A stretch of 20,651 nucleotides of DNA, taken from the NCBI GenBank assembly GCA_002306945.1, contig DBTH01000045.1, forward strand, positions 457 through 21,107. Reading direction: 5' to 3'. This DNA is from Methylacidiphilaceae bacterium UBA1321 (GTDB taxonomy: Bacteria; Verrucomicrobiota; Verrucomicrobiia; Methylacidiphilales; UBA1321). The notes beneath the pieces are model-generated. The model was not told the DNA's origin and made no database searches. It was given only the letters and a program-made list of their open reading frames with translations. The translations under genes and the position numbers were made by a program. Shown here one piece after another: positions 7,738 to 14,730 of this stretch; positions within the stretch are counted from its first letter, which is position 1; each line of letters opens with the position of its first letter.

Positions 7738-7764
7738 AGGTCGATATGTTTCGGTCTGGTTCGG

Positions 7765-8445
7765 TTACATCTTGACCGGGTGATAGCGCATATTCTCCAC
7801 ACCGCGCTTGTATTTTTCTATAATATCGCGAAAGGCCTTTGGTGGCTCCAAGGCTGCGGTTGGAGGCGAATTGAACGTAAAGGTGCGGCTTGACTGCTCA
7901 TCACTGACGAACAACGGCAAGAGTGTATCAGTGGTTAAATAGGCATTCTTTCCAACGGTTTCAAATCGAAACGCCTGCTTGCCTTCATAGCTTTCCGTTC
8001 CTTTGCACTTGTCTGGAGAAAGCCATTTCAATCCATCGAAATCGCTCTGACCGTAGTCGGAATAATCCGGGGACGGATCGGCGGCCGTGGGAGGAGAGAT
8101 CATTAAAATAGAAGCGCTGTCCGGCACAGTTCGGATTTCCGAACCGCCGAAGATCCATTTTTCATATTGCTTGCCTGAAGTAAGGGTAATCTGTTCCCGG
8201 TAAACTCCATTGGTTTTGGTAACGATCACCGTTTGGATCCGATCACCAAAATACGGGGCCGGTTCACCGGGATTCACTTTCCTGGCCTGATCCGGATATT
8301 TGTACTGAATTGTCCAGGAAGCGAGCGCGGGCGCGCGGCGTGGCAGAGGTGGTTGTGGTGACTGGCCGAGGAGCGGCAACACAGCGAACGCCATATACAA
8401 CATGAACAAAGTGCAAATCCGGGCCTGTAAGGAGAGATAGTTCAT
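7765..8445 (-). CDS. Secreted protein of unknown function, last gene of the prepilin-like cassette
   Basis: I do not recognise this 226-residue protein. The ATG at 8443-8445 lies 7 bp after the stop of the cassette A gene and opens a signal peptide-like N-terminus (MNYLSLQARICTLFMLYMAF, with a likely cleavage site near residue 27). After a Pro-rich linker (PQPPLPRRAP) comes a beta-rich body of alternating short strands, for example IQTVIVTKTNGVYREQITL and YEGKQAFRFETV. This is reminiscent of a LolA/outer-membrane-lipoprotein-carrier-like fold, but the similarity is impressionistic. The C-terminus is charged. A longer frame upstream exists (to 8550) but overlaps the A gene, so the ATG at 8445 is preferred. 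No clear Shine-Dalgarno sequence is present, which suggests coupling to gene A. Its position makes a role in the same surface or secretion device likely, but no function can be assigned. Confidence 0.7.
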   Translation of the reverse strand: MNYLSLQARICTLFMLYMAFAVLPLLGQSPQPPLPRRAPALASWTIQYKYPDQARKVNPGEPAPYFGDRIQTVIVTKTNGVYREQITLTSGKQYEKWIFGGSEIRTVPDSASILMISPPTAADPSPDYSDYGQSDFDGLKWLSPDKCKGTESYEGKQAFRFETVGKNAYLTTDTLLPLFVSDEQSSRTFTFNSPPTAALEPPKAFRDIIEKYKRGVENMRYHPVKM

Positions 8446-8452
8446 AAAAGAG

Positions 8453-11400
8453 TTATTCGGAGACCGGTTCCACTTGTCTATCGACGATCTGTCCGGTGAA
8501 CCTGTCAATGGCAAGGTGCACCCAATAGCGCACCTCGCCTTCCACAACAAAGTTTCCTGGGCCGGTGGCGCCTGCTGGATAGCGTCCGGTTTGAGACACC
8601 AGGTCGATCAATAAGTTCCAGGTACGTGTGTTACCGGAGTCAGCCAGCGCGCGCATCACGCACTCGCGCCTACGTTTGATGGAAGCATCACTGCTGGAGC
8701 TGAAAACCCCGGAGGCAGACGCCGTCAGCATGGAGGAAAATCCGCTGTAACTTTGAACGGGATCAAGGATGGGATCTTGTGAACCGGTGAGATTGATTGT
8801 TGACGGAGCCTTGACCTGGGCAATGAATTTACCGACCAGTTCGCTACGGTTGCGCAATGGGCCTTTAGTCAGAATACCGGAATAACTGCTGGTTGTATCC
8901 ATCGTCCAGTTGACCAATGCTTGCGCAGCTTTCTGGCATTCCGTAGACGTCAGGATACCGCCTTCGGCTTTCGACACACCGCTGATTACCGCTTGTAGAA
9001 CAGATGTCTGCCGTGTGTTTAAATTGACTCGCCCGGCAACGCGTAAATCATCGGGCGCGGTGGAGAGCTCGTTGAGGCAAAAGGCATCCAGCAGGGCAGA
9101 GTCACCGCTTTCCGGCATAAAGAAATCAACGTCACGCCACGCTTGGCCACGAAAGGCGTATCCCATCTCGGCGATGGAGCGGAACGGGCGGTTGAGAATG
9201 ACCGGTCGGCTGGTGTAATTGCCGGTGTACATGGGCAGTCCGTCATTGCCGGAAAAATTTCCTCCCGAGCTTCTCCGAATCACTCCGTCGGGGTCGGTGT
9301 AGTAAAATTTGGCGCCAGGCGTGGCGTTGGTCTTGGCGCCGCAATTTGAATTTTCCGTTGTACTGAAAAGCGTGACCATCAGATCACCGAAATTTACCAG
9401 GCTGTTGGACAGGAGCCAGCCGTTGGCCATCATTGAGGAAGGATTGGTGGCATGGATATAGGTGGAGGTAGCCGAGGGCTTCCAGGTAATACCTTGTGGC
9501 AGGAGGTAAAGCGGGAGGTCTACATCGACGCCATTGTAGGATCGGACGATTCCGCTGGGGACGTCGGAGATACTGGTGGAGGGATAGACGAGATAATGGC
9601 CCAGACCCCAGCGATTGGTTCGGGGATCGGCGCGGCCCGCGGCATGGAATCCTCGGCGCTGGGAATTGGTGTTGTCGATAGTGCTGTAACGACTGGCCGT
9701 ATTATAGACCTGGTAAATGGAGTCGTAGGTAATCCAGTCTCCCGAAGGAGACTGATATTGCATGCGCAACTTGAAGTCGCGGTTGAGATTCCCCTGCGAG
9801 AGCCATTTGTTGTTGTCTATACCTGTAGTCGATGTGGAGATGGTGGTAGTGCTGGGGCCAGCCCAGGCCTTCCCGCAATAAAAGCCGATGACCGTGCCGG
9901 AGCCGCCTTCGTCGCTGAGCAGGGTGGGGTCTGCGGAGACTGTGAGGGTGTAGTATCCGGTGGTGTTGGCCGTTTGCATTCGCAGACGGTAGGGTTCGAG
10001 AAACGTGGTGTCTGCAACTTGACTGGTGAAATTGACCACGCAGGTGGACGGATTAAGTGAAGCCTCAGGGTATGAGAAAAGGGAACTGCCAGTCGCTGTC
10101 ATACTGTTGGCTGAGGCGTAGGTGGAGGTGGCCGGATAGGAGGAATAGGAGTGGGTTTTATCGTTGTTCCACCAGGTGGCGAGCACTTGGGGATGAATGG
10201 TGAGCGACGCGGAACTGTCGACCATATCGCTGGCGATGATGCGGAACTGGGTGGGAACACTGGTTCGGGCGGTATCCGGTGCATGGGGATTCCACAAAAT
10301 CGGCTGGATCATGACGGCTGTCTCATAGGTTGTGCCGCTGCTGGTAATGGTCGAAATGGGGGTGTCGCTATCGACCAGGGTGGTATTGATGTCGACACCG
10401 GGGGTCAGAGCTTTTGTCCGATACCAGGTGGCTTGCCAGCCGTTGAAGTAAGGCAGATTTTCGACACCGCATATTTCCCATCCCGTGCTTGAAGAGGTGG
10501 GCCAATAGATGCAGATGGGATAACTGTCGGCATCGTATTGGTCGATGAGGTTGGCGGCAATTTGAACAATCTGATAATTGACATAACCGTCAATTAAAGC
10601 CGGGGTTATGGCTGTCGAGGAAGTTGAACCTTTTTTGTAATAATGGGGAGAGAAGACAGATGAGGAACCGGCAGTCCTGGTGCTGTTGTTGCTATCCAAT
10701 CCGCCATTCTGTTTGCCGAGGGAATCGCAGTGAATGACGGATCTCAGAGTTTCGAAAAAATCGGGTTCCCGTGTGCCGGGTACATCCACAAGGCTATAGA
10801 TCTGTCCGTAGTCTCCTCCGTGATTGTAGACCCAGTGATTGTTTGCGGAGTCCCAGGTTAAACCGAAGTAGTCGAGGATTTGTTGGGTCTGGCTGCTGCT
10901 GAGGGATTGGCCATTTCGCAGCAATTTGCCGGCCTGTTCAAGTATCGCGAGGCGGCTGAGCGGAAAGCGCCGTTTCATGACAGGCAGGTTATTGGAATCC
11001 CTCACCGAGAGGAGGGAGGGATTGACCTTGTCCTGCAGGGAGCCGTCGGTGCTGTAGGCGTCGTTGCCTCCGTCAGCCTCATTGGAATAGGATAAATTTT
11101 TCGGCCGGTTGGGGTCGGGGCGGAAGGAGGGTTGTTCGAGGTCGCGGGTGAAGGTGCCGAGGTATTGGAGGGCATTCTGGTAGTTGGCTTTTTCGGCGGT
11201 GCTGCCGGCAACGCCCTGGGTGAGGAACTGGATGAGTTGTTGGCGGCTGACGAATTGGCGGTCGCTTTGGCCGGAAAGGAGGTTGGTGTTGGATGTGCGC
11301 AGGAAGCCGCTGACGTTGGATTGGATGGTTTGAAAGTAATTGGTCTGCGATGTGGTATTGAAGGTGTAGGCGGGGAAGGTGCCCGAAGGCTGGCTGGAGG

Positions 11401-12223
11401 CGGCGTTGCGCCAGCCGACAATGGCACTGGCAGCGGTGGTGGTCATGCCGGGGATAACGGTGATGTCGGCGTAGGGCAGACCACCCTTGAGGTTGACGAG
11501 GGCGGAGGTGCTGGCGGTGTCCGGTGGATATCCGGCCACGTTGACGTCAAGTGTGCCGCCTTCGTCGTAGATGGCGTAGGCGTAGCGGCCAACGACTGTG
11601 GTGAGGTTGGTGCGTGACCATTGTTGATTGGAGACCCATGAGGTGGGATTGCTGCCATCGCGGGCTACTACGATCCAGTCGGGCGGTGTGAATTTGTTGG
11701 TGGGAGAGAGATCGGTGGCGCTGGACGGGTTGGCCTTGGGCAGGAGGAGGGCGGCGTTCCAGCGGGCGAGTGAAATCGAGCGTCCGTTTTGTGAGGCGTT
11801 GGTCGAGGAGAGCGCCATGGCGCGGACAACGCCGCCGGGGTAGGAAGCAGTGGCGGCCATGCTGCGTTTGACCAGGTTGGGGAGGGCGTCGTCGGTACCA
11901 ATGCGCACGGGAACCATGTTGGTCGGACTGGTCGGATAGTAGACGGTATTTGTCCCGTAGGCGGTGGCGGTCGAACCGGAGGCGATTTCTTGTTTCAGGT
12001 CGCGTGTGATGGTCTGGATCGCCCCTTGCGCGAAGATGTCGACCGCAGCCTGGTTGGCGTTGGCGTTGGAGATTTGCATCTGGAGCGAGGAGTAGGAGAA
12101 GTAGGCGACGACGAGAACCGTCAGCAGGACGACAAAGGCGAGCGTAATGATCAGTGCGGCGCCGTTTTGCGGACGCGGGTCATCAGGTTGCAGCCAGTGA
12201 GGGGGGATGCTATGCTGGTTCAT
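8453..12223 (-). CDS. Verru_Chthon cassette protein A-like large prepilin-type protein
   Basis: This 1256-residue protein is the largest member of a prepilin-like gene cassette. The N-terminus has a polar 21-residue leader ending in Gly, then an unbroken hydrophobic helix (GAALIITLAFVVLLTVLVV, residues 21-39) and a helical continuation. That is the layout of GspK/PilX-type minor pseudopilins, without the Glu at +5 of major pilins. The long body is rich in Ser, Thr and Asn with many aromatic strands. Near residues 1060-1080 there is GRVNLNTRQTSVLQAVISG, and the C-terminus ends with VRYWVHLAIDRFTGQIVDRQ. From memory, both, together with the overall length of about 1250, fit the Verru_Chthon cassette A family. 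The start ATG overlaps the stop of gene C by 4 bp (12220-12223). No enzymatic motif was seen. A structural or tip role in a pseudopilus-like fibre is inference. Confidence 0.82.
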   Translation of the reverse strand: MNQHSIPPHWLQPDDPRPQNGAALIITLAFVVLLTVLVVAYFSYSSLQMQISNANANQAAVDIFAQGAIQTITRDLKQEIASGSTATAYGTNTVYYPTSPTNMVPVRIGTDDALPNLVKRSMAATASYPGGVVRAMALSSTNASQNGRSISLARWNAALLLPKANPSSATDLSPTNKFTPPDWIVVARDGSNPTSWVSNQQWSRTNLTTVVGRYAYAIYDEGGTLDVNVAGYPPDTASTSALVNLKGGLPYADITVIPGMTTTAASAIVGWRNAASSQPSGTFPAYTFNTTSQTNYFQTIQSNVSGFLRTSNTNLLSGQSDRQFVSRQQLIQFLTQGVAGSTAEKANYQNALQYLGTFTRDLEQPSFRPDPNRPKNLSYSNEADGGNDAYSTDGSLQDKVNPSLLSVRDSNNLPVMKRRFPLSRLAILEQAGKLLRNGQSLSSSQTQQILDYFGLTWDSANNHWVYNHGGDYGQIYSLVDVPGTREPDFFETLRSVIHCDSLGKQNGGLDSNNSTRTAGSSSVFSPHYYKKGSTSSTAITPALIDGYVNYQIVQIAANLIDQYDADSYPICIYWPTSSSTGWEICGVENLPYFNGWQATWYRTKALTPGVDINTTLVDSDTPISTITSSGTTYETAVMIQPILWNPHAPDTARTSVPTQFRIIASDMVDSSASLTIHPQVLATWWNNDKTHSYSSYPATSTYASANSMTATGSSLFSYPEASLNPSTCVVNFTSQVADTTFLEPYRLRMQTANTTGYYTLTVSADPTLLSDEGGSGTVIGFYCGKAWAGPSTTTISTSTTGIDNNKWLSQGNLNRDFKLRMQYQSPSGDWITYDSIYQVYNTASRYSTIDNTNSQRRGFHAAGRADPRTNRWGLGHYLVYPSTSISDVPSGIVRSYNGVDVDLPLYLLPQGITWKPSATSTYIHATNPSSMMANGWLLSNSLVNFGDLMVTLFSTTENSNCGAKTNATPGAKFYYTDPDGVIRRSSGGNFSGNDGLPMYTGNYTSRPVILNRPFRSIAEMGYAFRGQAWRDVDFFMPESGDSALLDAFCLNELSTAPDDLRVAGRVNLNTRQTSVLQAVISGVSKAEGGILTSTECQKAAQALVNWTMDTTSSYSGILTKGPLRNRSELVGKFIAQVKAPSTINLTGSQDPILDPVQSYSGFSSMLTASASGVFSSSSDASIKRRRECVMRALADSGNTRTWNLLIDLVSQTGRYPAGATGPGNFVVEGEVRYWVHLAIDRFTGQIVDRQVEPVSE

Positions 12224-13131
12224 TGCTGGGTAAGGGAGAAACTGCGTTGGTAGATGCGGACGCGCGCGGCGGTTGGTTGGGGAATGTTGGCGGCGGTAGC
12301 GAACGTGACGGTGTCGTTGACGGCATCCTCCCAGAGTTGTGCCGGAAGTTTGCCGTTATCGAGATCGCTTTGCGTCGGGGTCGGCAGGGCGGAGGCGAGC
12401 TTACTGAAGTCGGTGACGATCTTGCGCGATTCGTCGTCGAGGACTGCCAGGGTCAGGATGATTGCGGTTGCGCCGTGGAAGCGGCCCTGCAATGCATTTT
12501 GGTCGAGGGTGATCGAATAAGTGCCGTCCTTTTTTTGGAAGCAAAAGAAAAAACGGAACACGCCGCTGGCGAAAACCCGGTAGTCGGAGTCGGTGCCGTT
12601 GTCGTATGAAGGCGCGGTGCCGACGACGGAACTCCAGGCAGTAGTCAATGTGCTGGCGGAAATCGCAGTGGAGTTGCTGGCCGGGGCGTTGGTGCTGTAG
12701 CTGAGGAAAAGCGAGTTGGTCCAGTTCAATCCCTTGCCAAGGCGTTCGAGTTGAGCCTGGCTGTTGACTCGATAGCCGACGAGCGAAAGGGTGCTGCGGT
12801 CCGCAGTTTTCGATGAGCCGGAACTCGAATACGAGCCGATGGTTTCACTCAGAAAGAACAAGGTGTTGTTGTTGGATGAGAGGATCACGTCGATGTCCGA
12901 GCGAAACGGCATGCGGTGGATGTCGAGGTTGAAGCGGCTGAAGACTTCACGCGCCTGGGCGTCGGCGCTGAGGTGCTTGCGGCTGCCGAGAATGATCGTG
13001 TTGCCGCCCTCGATCAGTTGCACCACCAGCACGATCAATAGCGTCATCACGGCTACCGCGACCATGATTTCAATCAGGGTGAAACTGGTGCGCGGGCGGC
13101 GAAACGAGGCTTTCGATGGAGAAGCTTTCAT
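12220..13131 (-). CDS. Verru_Chthon cassette protein C-like prepilin
   Basis: This 303-residue protein has a type IV prepilin N-terminus: a basic leader, then FTLIEIMVAVAVMTLLIVLVV starting at residue 17, with Glu21 at the +5 position. The body resembles minor pseudopilins of the GspJ kind, with a block SADAQAREVFSRFNLDIHRM after the helix. The residue before the predicted cleavage point is Ser16 rather than the usual Gly or Ala, which may affect processing. Size and position (after B, before A) fit cassette protein C. It starts 25 bp after the B stop with no strong Shine-Dalgarno sequence, and its TGA stop overlaps the A start. The product is expected in the inner membrane before assembly. 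The prepilin peptidase that would process it is not in this window. Confidence 0.82.
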   Translation of the reverse strand: MKASPSKASFRRPRTSFTLIEIMVAVAVMTLLIVLVVQLIEGGNTIILGSRKHLSADAQAREVFSRFNLDIHRMPFRSDIDVILSSNNNTLFFLSETIGSYSSSGSSKTADRSTLSLVGYRVNSQAQLERLGKGLNWTNSLFLSYSTNAPASNSTAISASTLTTAWSSVVGTAPSYDNGTDSDYRVFASGVFRFFFCFQKKDGTYSITLDQNALQGRFHGATAIILTLAVLDDESRKIVTDFSKLASALPTPTQSDLDNGKLPAQLWEDAVNDTVTFATAANIPQPTAARVRIYQRSFSLTQQ

Positions 13132-13156
13132 GTCGGTACGGCGTGGTAAAATGACG

Positions 13157-13684
13157 TTAGCTCCGATCCAGTGTGGTGACTACTTCGACACTCGATGACT
13201 GGCTGGTGGGCCACTTCGAGGGATTCGAATCCGCCGAGGCGGGCCAGGTTACCAGCAAACGCACTTGTGTCGGTGTAGTGGCATCGGACGGGGCTTGAAT
13301 GCCGATGGTCACCCGGTAGCGCGAGCCAGAGGTCGGTGCCGTGCCGATGGTGCCGGTCGGCTTGCCTGATTCGGAGAAATAGAGCGTTTGCGGTGTGGTG
13401 GCGCTGGTGGTGGTCAGGGAAATGCCAAAGTTTTTTGTCACAGTGTCGCTATTGGAGGCAGAGACCAGGTCGGAATAAACCAGGGAGAGAAGGTTGGAGG
13501 CAACGGTCTGACCCACGGTGGTTTTTTCGCTGCTCAGTCCGGTCAATAGTAAGCCGAGAACCGAGAGCAGGCAAAAGCTGGCGATGCCCAGTGCGATGGT
13601 TACTTCGACCAGGGAAAAACCCCGGAGGAGGTGCGGAGTGGCATGGGAAAAGTTTTTTTTACTGGATTTGAGAATGCTTGGCAT
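13157..13684 (-). CDS. Verru_Chthon cassette protein B-like prepilin
   Basis: This 175-residue prepilin has a 22-residue basic leader ending in Arg-Gly, then FSLVEVTIALGIASFCLLSVLG with Glu27 at +5, so it carries the canonical Gly/Phe cleavage site. The rest (SSEKTTVGQTVASNLLSLVYSDL, then a Ser/Thr-rich beta region with phenylalanine and tyrosine strands ending EVVTTLDRS) fits cassette protein B and is loosely like GspI or PilV. The ATG at 13682-13684 lies 4 bp after the stop of gene D, so translation is probably coupled. It is one of three class III-leader prepilins in a row here, which argues for joint assembly in one filament. Confidence 0.82.
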   Translation of the reverse strand: MPSILKSSKKNFSHATPHLLRGFSLVEVTIALGIASFCLLSVLGLLLTGLSSEKTTVGQTVASNLLSLVYSDLVSASNSDTVTKNFGISLTTTSATTPQTLYFSESGKPTGTIGTAPTSGSRYRVTIGIQAPSDATTPTQVRLLVTWPASADSNPSKWPTSQSSSVEVVTTLDRS

Positions 13685-13688
13685 GGAC

Positions 13689-14393
13689 TCACGGACGGTA
13701 AATTCTGACGGAACCCGTCACGCCATCGACCACTAGGGCGGCGCAATTTTTACCCGTGGTGACGGTGCTTCCTTTTGCCTCGACCAAGCCGATTTCCATC
13801 CAGTCAGGCACCGATGCCACGGTGGTGGGAATGCTGGCCACGCCGCGCGGATCGAATTGGACAATCTTCGTAAAAGAGCAACCGGCAGCCACTCCCTTGA
13901 ACGTCCAGGAGAAGGCGTTGGAGGTGTCCCAAGCGGAGTTTCCCATGCGGAATTCATCGGTCACTTCAGGCCTCGCCAGGTTGCCTGTGTTAGGCAGGGT
14001 ATCGGCTAGGTGTATGTTATCGATCAATCGCGCTTTGGCCAGTGGAATCAGGTTTGAATTACTCGTGCCGAAGTCACGCGTTCCATCCTTGGAACCCATG
14101 ATGACCACCAGCAAGCGTCCCGTGCCTTCCTTTGTCAGATCAGCAGTATCGCGCTCGGACAATCCCACGAAGACATACGTATTATTTGCGACGGCGTACG
14201 AACGCGCTTGTTCGAGACTTCCCGCGAGATCGTAGGCGGCCTTGGTCAATCCCCCGGCACTCTTCAATCCACTCATCGCTGGCAACGCCACCACCGTCAT
14301 CGCCGATGCAATGGCGACCACAGTCAATATCTCCACCAGGCTGAACGCGGAACGCTTCCTGGCGGCAAAGGGGTTGGATGAGAAGGAGTTCAT
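13689..14393 (-). CDS. Verru_Chthon cassette protein D-like prepilin (first cassette gene)
   Basis: From the ATG at 14391-14393 this is 234 residues: a basic leader (FAARKRSA), then FSLVEILTVVAIASAMTVVALPAM beginning at residue 17 with Glu21 at +5. The residue before cleavage is Ala16. A downstream block GGLTKAAYDLAGSLEQARSYAVANNTYVFVGL is typical of GspH/FimT-like pseudopilins and of cassette protein D, whose members have a DNA-free, beta-rich head. The start is uncertain. A TTG at 14451-14453 in the same frame has a strong AAAGGGG four bases upstream, which would lengthen the leader by 20 residues. The ATG gives the more usual leader but lacks a well-spaced Shine-Dalgarno sequence. It is followed after 4 bp by B, and the 337-bp gap upstream suggests that the cassette promoter lies there. 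Confidence 0.8.
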   Translation of the reverse strand: MNSFSSNPFAARKRSAFSLVEILTVVAIASAMTVVALPAMSGLKSAGGLTKAAYDLAGSLEQARSYAVANNTYVFVGLSERDTADLTKEGTGRLLVVIMGSKDGTRDFGTSNSNLIPLAKARLIDNIHLADTLPNTGNLARPEVTDEFRMGNSAWDTSNAFSWTFKGVAAGCSFTKIVQFDPRGVASIPTTVASVPDWMEIGLVEAKGSTVTTGKNCAALVVDGVTGSVRIYRP

Positions 14394-14437
14394 GGCCTTG
14401 CGAAGTGAGCTGATCGTAAGCTCCGGAAGTGAAGGTG

Positions 14438-14449
14438 TTGTAATTACAA
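14438..14449. promoter_or_regulatory. Perfect 12-bp palindrome upstream of the cassette (candidate operator)
   Basis: TTGTAATTACAA is a perfect dyad located 45-56 bp upstream of the ATG of gene D, in the gap where the cassette promoter should be. It could bind a dimeric regulator. If the alternative TTG start at 14453 is used, the palindrome would lie within codons 2-6 and might be chance. Confidence 0.25.
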
Positions 14450-14492
14450 TCAATATACCCCTTTCTGAAACAGGCGCTATAGAACAAACGAA

Positions 14493-14678
14493 CTAGAAAT
14501 TGATATTTTCGAACATCTTCTTCTTTAAGGCACCGAGAAGATCAAATCCATCTACAGAGTACCCGTGCTTCCGATCTGCTTTTGGGGATTTTTTTAGCTG
14601 GTGAAAAACGTCCCAATTCCCGCGACATTCCAGCACTGGAATCAAGCCGTTGTATGGAGACTCTCGATAGCGGGTCAT
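14493..14678 (-). CDS. Possible small ORF (61 aa) or gene fragment of unknown function
   Basis: An open frame from the ATG at 14676-14678 to the TAG at 14493-14495 gives MTRYRESPYNGLIPVLECRG at the N-terminus and a Lys-rich C-terminus containing HGYSVDGFDLLGAL. The residue mixture (aromatic, charged and hydrophobic spread along the length) looks more protein-like than most shadow frames. It also fills an otherwise empty gap on the same strand as its neighbours. I recognise no family. The frame stays open upstream into the LamG-like gene in another frame, so it might be the 3' remnant of a displaced gene. A GGCGG directly abuts the ATG, which is too close for a normal Shine-Dalgarno sequence. 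Confidence 0.25.
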   Translation of the reverse strand: MTRYRESPYNGLIPVLECRGNWDVFHQLKKSPKADRKHGYSVDGFDLLGALKKKMFENINF

Positions 14679-14730
14679 CCGCCATGCGGCATTGCGGTTT
14701 AGGATGAGGATGCGTTTTGACTTCAGTGCA

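Larger units (their letters stand above)
14394..14730. other. 337-bp gap upstream of the prepilin-like cassette
   Basis: This gap separates the LamG-like gene from cassette gene D on the minus strand. It holds the possible 61-residue ORF (14493-14678), the palindrome at 14438-14449 and an AAAGGGG Shine-Dalgarno-like motif in front of the alternative TTG start of gene D. A TATATT lies directly before that TTG, but I found no acceptable -35 element at 16-18 bp. No RNA structure or terminator is evident after the LamG-like gene. Confidence 0.45.

Noticed and set aside
8453..13684. Complete type II secretion or type IV pilus system
   Set aside because: Only prepilin-like proteins are present; no assembly ATPase, inner-membrane platform, secretin or prepilin peptidase is encoded in the window.
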